Shown in pieces: positions 22,146-30,828 of a DNA stretch of 64,000 bases (its first letter is position 1; each line of letters opens with the position of its first letter). Source of the stretch: Achromobacter xylosoxidans (lineage in GTDB: Bacteria > Pseudomonadota > Gammaproteobacteria > Burkholderiales > Burkholderiaceae_B); contig NZ_CP061008.1 of assembly GCF_014490035.1 (NCBI RefSeq), positions 1,178,001 to 1,242,000 on the forward strand, read 5' to 3'. The notes under the pieces are model-generated. The model searched no databases, was not told the origin of the DNA, and worked only from the letters and a program-made list of their open reading frames with translations. The position numbers and the translations under genes were made by a program.

Positions 22146-23138
22146 ATGATCCGACCGTTCGGCGTCCGCCGCCGCCTGCTGGCCGCCGGCAGCCTCACCG
22201 TCCTGACCGCCCTTGCGGGCGCGCTGCCGTCCACCGCGCTGGCGCAGGGCGCGTATCCCGACAAGCCCATCACCATCGTCGTGCCGTTCTCGCCGGGCAG
22301 CGCCACCGACACCAGCGCGCGCATCATCGCGGAGAAGCTCGGTCCGCGCTTGAACGTGCCCGTCGTCATCGAGAACAAGCCCGGCGCGTCCGGCACCATC
22401 GGCGCCTCGTTCGTCGCGCGCGCCCAGCCCGACGGCTACACGCTGATCCTCACCAGCAGCTCGACGCACTCGGCCACGCCGGCGCTGTTCCGCAAGCTGC
22501 CGTTCGATCCCACCGGCGATTTCACCCACGTCGTGCGTATCGCGACCATCCCGATGATGCTGGTGGTGCGCGAGGACGCGCCCTACAAGTCGCTGCAGGA
22601 ACTGGTCAAGGCCACGCAGGCCAAGCCCCTGAACTACGCGTATGGTTCGCCCACCAGCCAGATCGCTGGCGCCACCTTTAACACCGTGGCGGGCGCCGCG
22701 GCCAACGGCGTGCCGTACAAGAGCCAGCCGCCGGCCGTGACCGACCTGCTGGGCGGCCACGTCGACTACCTGTTCGCCGACCTCTCTGTCGTGACCTCGT
22801 TCATGCAGGCAGGCAAGCTGCGCGGACTGGCCTACACGGGCCATGAACGCGCCAAGGAATTCCCCAGCGTGCCGACGCTGGCCGAACTGGGCTACCAGAA
22901 GTTCGACCTGGTCGTGTGGGTCGGCGTGGCCGTGCCGGCCAAGACGCCCGACGCCATCGTGCAGAAGCTGAACCAGGAAGTCGCCGCCATCCTGCGCGAG
23001 CCGGACGTGCTGCAACGCTTCGAATCCCTGGGCATGCAGGTCTCGCCCAACACCGTGGCCGAGCACCAGGCCTTCGCACAGTCGCAGCGCCAGGTCTGGA
23101 CCCAGCGCGCGGTCGACGCGAAGATCGAACCGCAGTAA
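22146..23138 (+). CDS. Bug-family solute-binding receptor
   Basis: The 330-residue periplasmic protein has an N-terminal signal (RRRLLAAGSLTVLTALAGAL, then STALAQG, cleavage after ALA at about residue 34) and the family core YPDKPITIVVPFSPGSATDT, VVIENKPGASGTIG and DGYTLILTSSSTHSATPALF. It is a second carboxylate receptor of the island, transcribed alone from its own copy of the shared element and ended by a terminator. The two Bug proteins may bind the substrate and a related compound, or one may act as a sensor. Confidence 0.93.
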   Translation: MIRPFGVRRRLLAAGSLTVLTALAGALPSTALAQGAYPDKPITIVVPFSPGSATDTSARIIAEKLGPRLNVPVVIENKPGASGTIGASFVARAQPDGYTLILTSSSTHSATPALFRKLPFDPTGDFTHVVRIATIPMMLVVREDAPYKSLQELVKATQAKPLNYAYGSPTSQIAGATFNTVAGAAANGVPYKSQPPAVTDLLGGHVDYLFADLSVVTSFMQAGKLRGLAYTGHERAKEFPSVPTLAELGYQKFDLVVWVGVAVPAKTPDAIVQKLNQEVAAILREPDVLQRFESLGMQVSPNTVAEHQAFAQSQRQVWTQRAVDAKIEPQ

Positions 23139-23157
23139 GCGGCGGGAAACGAGGAGG

Positions 23158-23178
23158 GCGCCCGGCGGGCGCTTTTTT
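23158..23178 (+). terminator. Rho-independent terminator after the second Bug gene
   Basis: GCGCCC (23158-23163), loop GGC and GGGCGC (23167-23172) are followed directly by six T residues (23173-23178), 20 bp after the stop codon. Confidence 0.8.
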
Positions 23179-23296
23179 CATGGGGCGCGGTGACCGCTCC
23201 CTGGCCGCGTCCCGTGCTTGCCACCACCAAAACGAATAAAGTGCCAGGCAGTGTCCGCCCCATCACGGCGGGCAATCATCAAAACACGGAGACGAC

Positions 23297-24058
23297 ATGG
23301 ATACCGTAGGCAAGGGCGCCAGCGTGCGCGAACAGGTCAGCGCAACGGAATGGGAGGTCCGCAAGGATCTGGCGGCGCTATATCGGTTGGTGGCGCTGTT
23401 CGGCTGGGACGATCTGATCTTCACCCATATCACGGCCAAGGTGCCGGGGACCGAACATTTCCTGATCAACCCCTACGGCATGATGTTCGACGAAATCACG
23501 GCATCGAGCCTGGTCAAGATCGACCTGGACGGACGCAAGGTGATGGAGTCGGAGTACGACATCAATCCCGCCGGTTTCACCATCCATAGCTGTATCCACG
23601 CTGCCCGCAAGGACGCGATGTGCGTGCTGCATACGCATTCCATCAACGGCGTGGCGGTGTCGGCGCAGAAGGCCGGGCTGCTGCCGCTGTCGCAGTTCGC
23701 GTTCATCGTGCTGCGGTCGCTCGGCTACCACGACTACGAAGGCCTGGCGCTCAATCCCGAGGAACAGCCGCGCCTGGTGCGGGACCTGGGCAGCAACACC
23801 TATCTCATCCTGCGCAACCATGGCCTGTTGACCGTGGGGCAAAGCATGGCCGAAGCGTTCCAGGCCATGCACCGGCTGGAGGCCGCCTGCATGGTGCAGG
23901 TGCGGGCCCAGGCCGGCGGCGAACTGACCTACATCCCGCCCGACATCCTGAAGAACGCCACGGTGGAATCGCAGGCCGACCGCGCGCACAAGGCCATGCT
24001 GGCCTGGCCGGGACTGCTGCGCCGCCTGGACCGCCGCAACCCGGGCTACGCGGAGTAG
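23297..24058 (+). CDS. Class II aldolase/adducin family protein
   Basis: The 253-residue protein has the metal-binding histidines of class II aldolases: VLHTHS (about 112-117) and a later ILRNHGLLTVG (about 175-185). TKVPGTEHFLINPYGMMFDE-like HITAKVPGTEHFLINPYGMM (about 48-67) is also typical. The core is preceded by about 20 extra residues. Members act on sugar phosphates or are uncharacterised decarboxylases and aldolases. It lies in a separate transcription unit just after the Bug terminator, with GGAGAC before the ATG. Function beyond the family is not clear. Confidence 0.88.
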   Translation: MDTVGKGASVREQVSATEWEVRKDLAALYRLVALFGWDDLIFTHITAKVPGTEHFLINPYGMMFDEITASSLVKIDLDGRKVMESEYDINPAGFTIHSCIHAARKDAMCVLHTHSINGVAVSAQKAGLLPLSQFAFIVLRSLGYHDYEGLALNPEEQPRLVRDLGSNTYLILRNHGLLTVGQSMAEAFQAMHRLEAACMVQVRAQAGGELTYIPPDILKNATVESQADRAHKAMLAWPGLLRRLDRRNPGYAE

Positions 24059-24067
24059 CAGCCGGGC

Positions 24068-24092
24068 GCGGGCCCCAAAGGCTGGGGCCCGC
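24068..24092. terminator. Hairpin between convergent genes
   Basis: GCGGGCCCCA (24068-24077) and TGGGGCCCGC (24083-24092) form a perfect 10-bp stem with a 5-nt loop. It sits between the convergent aldolase and DUF1993 genes. There is no T run on either side, so it may only protect or pause both messages. Confidence 0.45.
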
Positions 24093-24101
24093 TGAAACGG
24101 A

Positions 24102-24611
24102 TCAGTACTTGCCCATGTAATCGCGCTTGCCGATTTCCACGCCGTTGTGGCGCAGGATGTCGTAGGCCGTGGTCACGTGGAAGAAGAACTGCGGCAGCCC
24201 ATAGTGCAGCAGATAGGCGCTGCCGCTCAGCTTCTTTTCCTTGGGCGTGCCCGGGCGCAGCACGATTTCGCGCGCTTCGCTTTGCGCGAATTGTTCGGGG
24301 CTGAACGAACCCAGGTGTTCCAGCGTCTTGGCGATCAAGGCTTGCAGGCCCGCGAAGCTGGTTTCGCTATCAGGCCACGAAGGCACTTCCGCGCCAGCCA
24401 GGCGCGAGGCGATGCCCTTGGCGAAATCCGCAGCGATCTGCACCTGGCGCGCCAGCGGGAACATGTCGGGGAACAGGCGGGCGCCCAGGTAGGCGTCCGC
24501 ATCGATGTTCTTCTCCGTGGCGTGGGCTTCCGCTTTCTTCAGCACGTCGGACAGGGCCGACAGCATTTGCGTCAGGACGGGAACGGAGGCGCTGTGCATG
24601 AAATTGCTCAT
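24102..24611 (-). CDS. DUF1993 family protein
   Basis: The 169-residue protein starts MSNFMHSASVPVLTQMLSAL and contains ARLFPDMFPLARQVQIAADF (about 45-64) and YLLHYGLPQFFFHVTTAYDILRHNGVEIGKRDY near the end, both characteristic of DUF1993. The family resembles DinB-type four-helix bundles and no activity is established. It is transcribed away from the GntR gene across a 138-bp gap that holds a strong palindrome, so the GntR regulator may control it. Confidence 0.88.
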   Translation of the reverse strand: MSNFMHSASVPVLTQMLSALSDVLKKAEAHATEKNIDADAYLGARLFPDMFPLARQVQIAADFAKGIASRLAGAEVPSWPDSETSFAGLQALIAKTLEHLGSFSPEQFAQSEAREIVLRPGTPKEKKLSGSAYLLHYGLPQFFFHVTTAYDILRHNGVEIGKRDYMGKY

Positions 24612-24718
24612 ATCGTGTCTCGCTTGAGAGTGGGCGCCGGCGCGGGAGGCGCCGGGCAGGCTTGCGAAGACTACCAGTTGCCGGCGTTGTCATCCGTAAC
24701 GCGTCTTGATGCTTTAGT

Positions 24719-24744
24719 CATCATGACATCATGATGTTATGATG
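24719..24744. promoter_or_regulatory. 26-bp near-perfect palindrome, probable GntR operator
   Basis: The left half CATCATGACATCA and right half TGATGTTATGATG are inverted copies differing at one symmetrical position per half, so 24 of 26 bases are symmetric. It ends 5 bp before the GntR start codon, in the place of a ribosome-binding site. Binding there would block its own gene, and probably the DUF1993 promoter as well. Confidence 0.65.
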
Positions 24745-24749
24745 GCTTC

Positions 24750-25493
24750 ATGAAAAACGACGCCGAATATGCTCCTCTTTATGCCCGGGTGGAAATGGCC
24801 TTGGCCGCGGAAATCTCGTCCGGCAGCCTGTCGCCTGGCGACAGGCTGCCGACGGAAGACCAGCTGATCGAGCGCTTCGCGGTCAGCCGCAGCACGGTGC
24901 GCAAGGCGGTGGAAAACCTGGTCGCGCGCGGGCTGGCGGAGATCCGGCGCGGCAAAGGCACGTTCGTCACGGAACCCAAGCTGACGCAGACGCTGACGGC
25001 CCTGAGCGGATTTGTCGAGGACATGACCGCGCTCGGCCGCCGGGCGACGGCGCGCCTGCTGGACAAGCGGCCGGTGCCGGCCACGGAAGACGTCGCGCGC
25101 CAACTGGGCGTGGCGCGCGGCGCGATGGTCTATCGCATCGAGCGCGTGCGGCTGGCGGACGGCGTGGCCATGTCGTTCGATGAAACCTATCTGCCGCTGG
25201 ACGTGGGCGAAAAAGTCGCCAGCAACGACCTGGAGGCCGAGCCCATCTTCGACCTGCTGGAGCTGCGCTACGACCTGCCTCTGATCGAGGCCGAGTACCA
25301 GCTGGAAGCGGTCACGGCGGACGAACGCGTCGCGCAGGCGCTGGGCGTCGCGGCGGGAAGCCCGATTTTCCTCATCGAGCGCACGTCCTACACCGAGGCG
25401 CAGCGGCCGGTGGACTACGAAAAGCTGTACTACCGCGGCGACCTGATCCGCTTCAGCACCCGGCTGTCGCGCCAGCCGCGCAAGCCAACCTGA
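24750..25493 (+). CDS. GntR family regulator (HutC subfamily, UTRA domain)
   Basis: The 247-residue protein starts MKNDAEYAPLYARVEMALAA. The winged helix (LSPGDRLPTEDQLIERFAVS RSTVRKAVENL, about residues 28-58) is followed by a UTRA ligand domain with MVYRIERVRLADGVAMSFDE (about 121-140) and a final YRGDLIRFSTRL. HutC-type regulators sense small metabolites. The start codon has no clear Shine-Dalgarno because the palindrome occupies the site. A TauE-type exporter gene follows after 10 bp, so the regulator probably controls export of its own ligand. Confidence 0.92.
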   Translation: MKNDAEYAPLYARVEMALAAEISSGSLSPGDRLPTEDQLIERFAVSRSTVRKAVENLVARGLAEIRRGKGTFVTEPKLTQTLTALSGFVEDMTALGRRATARLLDKRPVPATEDVARQLGVARGAMVYRIERVRLADGVAMSFDETYLPLDVGEKVASNDLEAEPIFDLLELRYDLPLIEAEYQLEAVTADERVAQALGVAAGSPIFLIERTSYTEAQRPVDYEKLYYRGDLIRFSTRLSRQPRKPT

Positions 25494-25503
25494 ACCGGCG
25501 GCC

Positions 25504-26361
25504 ATGGAGACCTCGACGATCTTCTGGCTGTTCGCCGCCGCCTTCGGCGCCAGCGCGCTGGGCGGGGTGCTGGGGATGGCCAGCGGCATCTTCATCGTGC
25601 CCATCCTGACGTTGCTGTTCGGCGTGGACATCCATGTGGCCATCGGGGCCAGCATCATCTCGGTAATCGCCTGTTCCTGCGGCAGCGCCGCGCCGTTCCT
25701 GAAAGGGCGGCTGACCAACGTCAGGCTGGCCATCGTCCTGGAAACGGCCACCACGCTGGGGGCGCTGACCGGCGTGTTCCTTATCGGCATCGTCTCGACC
25801 GGATTTCTCTACGGCCTGTTCGCGGTCATCCTGGCGCTGTCCGCGCAGCAGATGCTGGCGCGCCGGCGCGAGGCCGTCGCCAGCCCGCCAGGCGCCGCCA
25901 GCTGGGCCACCGCGCTGCGCCTGCACGCAAGCTTTCCCGACCGCGCGCTGGGCCGCGAGGTGCACTACCAGGTGGACCGGGTGCCGTTGGGCTTGTCGCT
26001 GATGTATGGCGCGGGCCTGATTTCGGCCTTGCTCGGCATAGGCTCGGGCGTGCTCAAGATCCCGGCCATGGACGCCGCGCTGAAGCTGCCCATCAAGGTC
26101 TCGTCGGCGACGTCCAACTTCATGATCGGCGTGACCGCCGCCGCCAGCGCGGGCGCCTATTTCGTGCGCGGCGACATCGACATCGGCATCGCCGGACCGG
26201 TCGCGCTGGGCTCGGTCGCGGGCGCCTTGCTCGGCGCCCGCCTGCTGATGGGCCTGCCGGCGGACAAGCTGCGGCTCTTCTTCGTGATCGTGCTGTCCTT
26301 GCTGGCGGTGCAGATGCTGCTGAGCGCGTTGGGCGTGCATATTCCGGGAGGCCCGGCATGA
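25504..26361 (+). CDS. TauE/SafE family anion exporter
   Basis: The 285-residue inner-membrane protein has about eight hydrophobic segments, with the duplicated TauE core: ALGGVLGMASGIFIVPILTL (about 19-38) and the second-half counterpart ISALLGIGSGVLKIPAMDAA (about 172-191). The family exports sulfonates, sulfite or small organic acids. It starts 10 bp after the GntR gene and overlaps a DUF1634 gene by 4 bp, an arrangement seen for paired TauE/DUF1634 transport systems. The substrate is unknown. Confidence 0.9.
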   Translation: METSTIFWLFAAAFGASALGGVLGMASGIFIVPILTLLFGVDIHVAIGASIISVIACSCGSAAPFLKGRLTNVRLAIVLETATTLGALTGVFLIGIVSTGFLYGLFAVILALSAQQMLARRREAVASPPGAASWATALRLHASFPDRALGREVHYQVDRVPLGLSLMYGAGLISALLGIGSGVLKIPAMDAALKLPIKVSSATSNFMIGVTAAASAGAYFVRGDIDIGIAGPVALGSVAGALLGARLLMGLPADKLRLFFVIVLSLLAVQMLLSALGVHIPGGPA

Positions 26362-26666
26362 CGCAGGCGCTGGACAAACAGGCGCGGCGCGACCGCGTCA
26401 TCGCCGGCTTGCTGTGGTACGGAACCTGGCTCGCCTCGGCCCTCATCGCCGCCGGCATGGCTGTGGATTTTCTGTTGCCCGCGCATGGCGGCCTGCGGGA
26501 TCTTGAACTCGTCAAGGCCGGGGTGGCCCTGTTCATCGTGCTGCCGGTGGCGCGGGTGGCGCTGATGCTGGCCATCTTCCTGCGCGAGCGCGACTACGCC
26601 TACACGGCGATTTCCGCGCTGGTCCTGCTTATCATCGCCGCAGGCGTCGTGTCCGGACTGCGGTGA
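26358..26666 (+). CDS. DUF1634 family membrane protein
   Basis: The 102-residue protein has three hydrophobic segments (about residues 18-38, 48-72 and 80-100) with the conserved GTWLASALIAAGMAVDF, LRDLELVKAGVALFIVLPVARV and a DYAYTAISALVLLIIAAGVV end. DUF1634 genes usually sit behind TauE exporters, and this one is translationally coupled (ATGA) to its partner. It is presumably an accessory subunit. Confidence 0.88.
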   Translation: MTQALDKQARRDRVIAGLLWYGTWLASALIAAGMAVDFLLPAHGGLRDLELVKAGVALFIVLPVARVALMLAIFLRERDYAYTAISALVLLIIAAGVVSGLR

Positions 26667-26737
26667 GGCTGCCGGCTTTCCTATAATCGGAGCGCGGTGC
26701 GGTGGCGCATCGCCGCATACTTTCGCCAGGACTTTTC

Positions 26738-27526
26738 ATGCTTGCCATTACCAGCCAGGATGTCTACGTGCACACCAGCCAGGGCCGCCTTTTCGCGCGG
26801 CGCTGGGACCCCGCCGGGGAGGCCGCGGCCGCAGCGCCCATCGTGCTGTTCCATGATTCGCTGGGTTGCGTGGAGTTGTGGCGGGATTTTCCCGAACAAC
26901 TGGCGCAGGCCACCGGGCGCAGCGTCATCGCCTATGACCGCCTGGGCTTTGGCCGCTCCGATCCCAATACCGCCGTGTTCGAACCCGGCTTTGTGCAAGA
27001 CGAAGCGCAGGACGGATTCCGCAGCCTGCGGGCAGCGCTGGGCGTCGGCCCCTATGTGGGGTTCGGTCACAGCGTGGGCGGCGGCATGGCCGTCTGCAGC
27101 GCTGGCGTGTACGCAGAAGATTGCCGGGCGCTGATCACCGAGTCCGCGCAGATGTTTGCCGAAGACCGCACGCTGGAAGGCATCCGGGCCGCCAAGCGGA
27201 ACTTCGCCGAACCCGGCCAGCTGGACCGCCTGAAGAAGTACCACGGCGAGAAAGCCGAATGGGTGCTGGGCGCGTGGATCAACACCTGGCTGTCGCCCGA
27301 GTTTGCCGCCTGGAACCTGGACGAGCAATTGCGCCAGGTGCGTTGCCCCGTGCTTGCCCTGCATGGCGAAATCGACGAGTACGGTTCCCCCAAGCACCAG
27401 GAAAAGATCGCGGCGCTGGCCGGCGGCCGCCCCGTGCTGCTGGAGAACTGCGGGCATGTGCCGCACCGCGAGCAAAGCCGCATCGTGCTGGATGTGGTGA
27501 GCGAGTGGTTGAGGGCGGTGCCGTAA
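26738..27526 (+). CDS. Alpha/beta hydrolase
   Basis: The 262-residue enzyme starts MLAITSQDVYVHTSQGRLFA; an ATG 36 bp upstream is less likely because AGGA precedes the chosen one. The triad can be read: nucleophile in GHSVGGG (about residue 109), acid in LHGEIDEYG (about 208) and histidine in CGHVPH (about 239). The HDSLGC loop supplies the oxyanion hole. It is a cytoplasmic esterase/hydrolase of unknown substrate, and stands alone. Confidence 0.88.
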   Translation: MLAITSQDVYVHTSQGRLFARRWDPAGEAAAAAPIVLFHDSLGCVELWRDFPEQLAQATGRSVIAYDRLGFGRSDPNTAVFEPGFVQDEAQDGFRSLRAALGVGPYVGFGHSVGGGMAVCSAGVYAEDCRALITESAQMFAEDRTLEGIRAAKRNFAEPGQLDRLKKYHGEKAEWVLGAWINTWLSPEFAAWNLDEQLRQVRCPVLALHGEIDEYGSPKHQEKIAALAGGRPVLLENCGHVPHREQSRIVLDVVSEWLRAVP

Positions 27527-27616
27527 CCAATCGGGTGCGCCCATACACAGTCCGCGCTTAGAATCAGACTAGCCCTTCCGCGCCGCCGCGCTCGCATTCT
27601 TGAGGTCCCCGATCCG

Positions 27617-28621
27617 ATGTCTGACCGTCAACCCGTATCCCAAGCCGTCCACAACACGACTACCCGCCACGCGATTTTCATTGTGGCCACGCTCAACGAG
27701 GGCGCCGCCGCCGCCGAAACCGTGCGCGGCTGGTGCGCCGATGTCGGCGGCCTCGTCCGCACCGTGGGCACGCGCGCGCCCGAGCAGAATCTTTCCTGTG
27801 TCACCGCCTTCGGCTCCAAGGCCTGGGACACGCTTTTCGGCGCGCCGCGCCCCACCGCGCTGCATCCTTTCCGCGAGTTCGGTTCGGGCGAACGATTGGC
27901 CGTCGCGACGCCGGGTGACCTGCTGCTGCATATCCGCGCCGACTCGATGGATTTCTGTTTCGAACTGGCCACCTTGCTGCTGGGCGGCCTGGGCGATGCC
28001 GTGACGGTCGTGGATGAAGTCCATGGCTTTCGCTACTTCGACCGGCGCGCCATCATCGGCTTCGTGGACGGGACCGAGAATCCGGAAGGGCAGGAGGCGT
28101 TCGACTTCACCGTCATCGGCGACGAAGATGCCGAGTTCGCCGGCGGCAGCTACGTGCTGGTGCAGAAGTACCTGCACGACATGAAGGCCTGGAATGCGCT
28201 GACGGTCGAAGGCCAGGAAGGGGTCATCGGCCGCCACAAGTGGTCCAACGTGGAACTCGACGACGACATCAAGCCCTCGTCCTCGCACAGCGCCCTGACA
28301 ACCATCGAGGAAAACGGCCAGGAACTGAAAATCCTGCGCGACAACATGCCGTTCGGCCGGCCGGGATCCGGGGAATTCGGCACCTACTTCATCGGCTATG
28401 CGCGTTCGCCGCGTCCCATCGAGCTGATGCTGGAGAACATGTTCGTCGGACGTCCGCCCGGCAATTACGACCGCCTGCTCGACTTCAGCCACGCGGTCAC
28501 GGGCGGCCTGTTCTTCGTGCCGTCGTCAGAGTTGCTGGAAGCGCTTGCCGAGCGCAGCCCGGCGGCCTGTGCGGACGCGGGCGAGCCTGCGGCCGCTGCC
28601 CTGGCCAGCAAGGCGAACTGA
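27617..28621 (+). CDS. Dyp-type haem peroxidase
   Basis: The 334-residue protein has the family signature GFVDGTENP (148-156), where Asp 151 is the distal catalytic residue, and a candidate proximal haem ligand His 224 in SSSHSAL. ILRDNMPFG supplies the distal arginine. There is no Tat signal at the N-terminus (MSDRQPVSQAVHNTTTRHAI), so it belongs with the cytoplasmic YfeX-like type or with proteins loaded into encapsulins. No encapsulin gene is adjacent. It oxidises dyes or porphyrins with hydrogen peroxide. Confidence 0.92.
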   Translation: MSDRQPVSQAVHNTTTRHAIFIVATLNEGAAAAETVRGWCADVGGLVRTVGTRAPEQNLSCVTAFGSKAWDTLFGAPRPTALHPFREFGSGERLAVATPGDLLLHIRADSMDFCFELATLLLGGLGDAVTVVDEVHGFRYFDRRAIIGFVDGTENPEGQEAFDFTVIGDEDAEFAGGSYVLVQKYLHDMKAWNALTVEGQEGVIGRHKWSNVELDDDIKPSSSHSALTTIEENGQELKILRDNMPFGRPGSGEFGTYFIGYARSPRPIELMLENMFVGRPPGNYDRLLDFSHAVTGGLFFVPSSELLEALAERSPAACADAGEPAAAALASKAN

Positions 28622-28650
28622 AGCTCCAGAGCCTGGAGCAGGGGCGCTGC

Positions 28651-29427
28651 CTACCGCTCCTGCTCCAGCGTTGCCTTCATCCGCACCATGCTTTCCTGGC
28701 TGACCATGATGACGCCGCTGGCTGGCTGGTCGATGTCCAGGATGAAGGTCAGCACCAGGGAAATCAGCGTGGCGAACAGGCCGGTCGAGATCAGCCGCCT
28801 GCGCTTGTGCAGCCCGGTGCCGTAGGCGATGAAACCCATTGCGCCGCCGGTGACGATGAAGAGCAGATAGAAGACGGGCTCGGGCACGTGGTTTTCCAGC
28901 GCGACGCGGCGCTTTTCGTTGACCTGCGCCATTTCGTTGATAGCCTGGATGAACATGACCGTGGATATCGAGGGCGGATTCTCCAGGACGCTCGCAGCCG
29001 TGCTCCGGATCTGGCGCTCGATGCGCCGCGAGGCCGCGCCGGCTGCCGCCAGGCGCTCCTTGTCGTTGTCGGCGTCGCTGAACTCCAGCGCCGTCGTCGT
29101 GTACTCCAGCAAGAGCTTGGCGATGGGTTCGCGCGCGGCCGCAGGCAGCAGCTGCGAGCGCCAGTAGGCATTGCCGATGGCGTTGGCCTCTTCCAGCACC
29201 AGGTTCTTGCGCGTCTCGAAACGCGTCACCGACATCGCGAAGGTAAAGCCCAGCAGCAGCGCCAACAGGCCCAGCAAGGCGGTCTGGAGCGCGCCGATGT
29301 GGGTCTTGGCGGCGTCGTCGGATGCGCGGCGGCGCTTGCGCCCCAACCGGAAGCCCAGCTCGATGATGGCCAGGCAAACGATGACGCAGATGAAAAACAC
29401 GTAGGTTTCATCAATTTCGCGCAGCAC
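28651..29427 (-). CDS. DUF4239 (bestrophin-like) membrane protein
   Basis: The 258-residue protein has four hydrophobic segments: residues about 8-26, 44-64, 184-206 and 214-232. The second is followed by the conserved stretch RFETRKNLVLEEANAIGNAY (about 69-88) that marks DUF4239. A soluble helical domain lies between segments two and three. Function is unknown; a channel role is assumed only from distant bestrophin resemblance. It converges with the peroxidase gene and is divergent from the aldo/keto reductase gene. Confidence 0.82.
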   Translation of the reverse strand: MLREIDETYVFFICVIVCLAIIELGFRLGRKRRRASDDAAKTHIGALQTALLGLLALLLGFTFAMSVTRFETRKNLVLEEANAIGNAYWRSQLLPAAAREPIAKLLLEYTTTALEFSDADNDKERLAAAGAASRRIERQIRSTAASVLENPPSISTVMFIQAINEMAQVNEKRRVALENHVPEPVFYLLFIVTGGAMGFIAYGTGLHKRRRLISTGLFATLISLVLTFILDIDQPASGVIMVSQESMVRMKATLEQER

Positions 29428-29587
29428 GTTGATTTCCGGTGGTTATTTGCGGATAGAGCGTATGCCGAGTGCGGCGCGGCGGGCAAGGGGCGAATAACCC
29501 GCAGCCGCGGAACGTTGCCAGGTATTTGAAAAGCGTCTTGGAGTAAGGTGTCGCTTCCCTAGTAAGCGACACAGCACGGAGCAGAAA

Positions 29588-30637
29588 TTGAAATACCGCA
29601 AACTCGGCCGTACCGACCTGGATGTCAGCCTGATCGGACTGGGCACCATGACCTGGGGCGAGCAGAACACCGAAGCCGAGGCGCACCAGCAGCTCGACTA
29701 CGCCCTGGAGCGTGGCATCAATCTGGTTGACGTCGCCGAAATGTATCCCGTGCCGCCCAAGCCCGAAACGCAGGGCCTGACCGAAACCTATATCGGCACC
29801 TGGCTGGCGCGCAGCAAGCGCCGCCAGGACATCGTGCTGGCCAGCAAGGTGGCGGGCCCCGTGCGCGACGCGAAGCGCCCTGGCCACATCCGCGACGGCA
29901 AGACCCACCTTGACCGCAAGAACCTCACCGCGGCGCTGGACGCCAGCCTGAAGCGCCTGCAGACGGACTACCTGGACCTGTATCAGCTGCATTGGCCCGA
30001 CCGCACGACGGCCACCTTCGGCAAGCTGTCCTATCCCTGGGTCCAGGATGAATACACCGTGCCGATCGAGGAAACCCTGGAAGTGCTGCAGGACTTCGTG
30101 CGGGCCGGCAAGGTGCGCCACATCGGCGTGTCCAATGAAACGCCCTGGGGCGTGGGGCAGTTCCTGCGTCATGCCGAGAACAAGGGCTTGCCGCGTATTG
30201 CAACCATCCAGAACGCCTACAGCCTGCTGAACCGCGTCTACGAGATCGGTTTGTCCGAGTACTCGCACCACGAAGGCGTGGGCTTGCTGGCCTACTCGCC
30301 GCTGGCGATGGGCATGCTTTGCGGCAAGTATCTGGACGGCGCGCGCCCGGCCGGCGCCCGCCTGACGCTCTATACGCGCTTCACCCGCTACAGCAACGAG
30401 CAGGCCGAGATCGCCACCCGCGCCTACGTCGAGCTGGCGCGCGCGCACGGCATTTCGCCCACGCACCTGGCGCTGGCCTGGGTCAACCAGCGCCCCTTCG
30501 TCACCAGCAACCTGATCGGCGCCACCACGCTGGAACAGCTGAAGGAGAACATCGACAGCGTGGACGTGACCCTCTCGACCGAGGCGCTGGAGGCAATCGA
30601 CAAGATCCACGCGCGCCAGCCGAATCCGGCTCCGTGA
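29588..30637 (+). CDS. Aldo/keto reductase (Tas-like), TTG start
   Basis: The 349-residue enzyme begins at a TTG codon (KYRKLGRTDLDVSLIGLGTM), with GGAG 6 nt upstream; no ATG fits the family start. The tetrad is visible: Asp in NLVDVAEMYPVPP with the nearby Tyr, Lys in VLASKVAG and His in LYQLHWPDR. The insertion VQDEYTVPIEETLEVLQD fits the Tas branch, NADPH-dependent reductases of unknown physiological substrate. A strong terminator follows. Confidence 0.92.
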   Translation: MKYRKLGRTDLDVSLIGLGTMTWGEQNTEAEAHQQLDYALERGINLVDVAEMYPVPPKPETQGLTETYIGTWLARSKRRQDIVLASKVAGPVRDAKRPGHIRDGKTHLDRKNLTAALDASLKRLQTDYLDLYQLHWPDRTTATFGKLSYPWVQDEYTVPIEETLEVLQDFVRAGKVRHIGVSNETPWGVGQFLRHAENKGLPRIATIQNAYSLLNRVYEIGLSEYSHHEGVGLLAYSPLAMGMLCGKYLDGARPAGARLTLYTRFTRYSNEQAEIATRAYVELARAHGISPTHLALAWVNQRPFVTSNLIGATTLEQLKENIDSVDVTLSTEALEAIDKIHARQPNPAP

Positions 30638-30670
30638 TGCGCTGACCGCCCCGTCCGCCATGGCGGCCAG

Positions 30671-30706
30671 AACCCATGACGCTTTCCGGGGCGTCATGGG
30701 TTTTTT
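30671..30706 (+). terminator. Rho-independent terminator after aldo/keto reductase
   Basis: AACCCATGACGC (30671-30682) pairs perfectly with GCGTCATGGGTT (30691-30702) around an 8-nt loop, and six T residues run from 30701 to 30706. It starts 33 bp after the stop codon. Confidence 0.9.
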
Positions 30707-30828
30707 CATGGAGGATGCCGATCCGGCCACGGATACACTTTTTTTCCTGGCGGCTGTCGATTTCGTCTGGCGCGGTTCGTCGTGTCGATGGAGCATGCAA
30801 GTTCCACCATCCACACAAGGAGACCGAG

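Noticed and set aside
28623..28680. GCTCCAG/CTGGAGC hairpin between the peroxidase and DUF4239 genes as a terminator
   Set aside because: The stem is short, lacks a T run and partly lies in the coding end of the DUF4239 gene.
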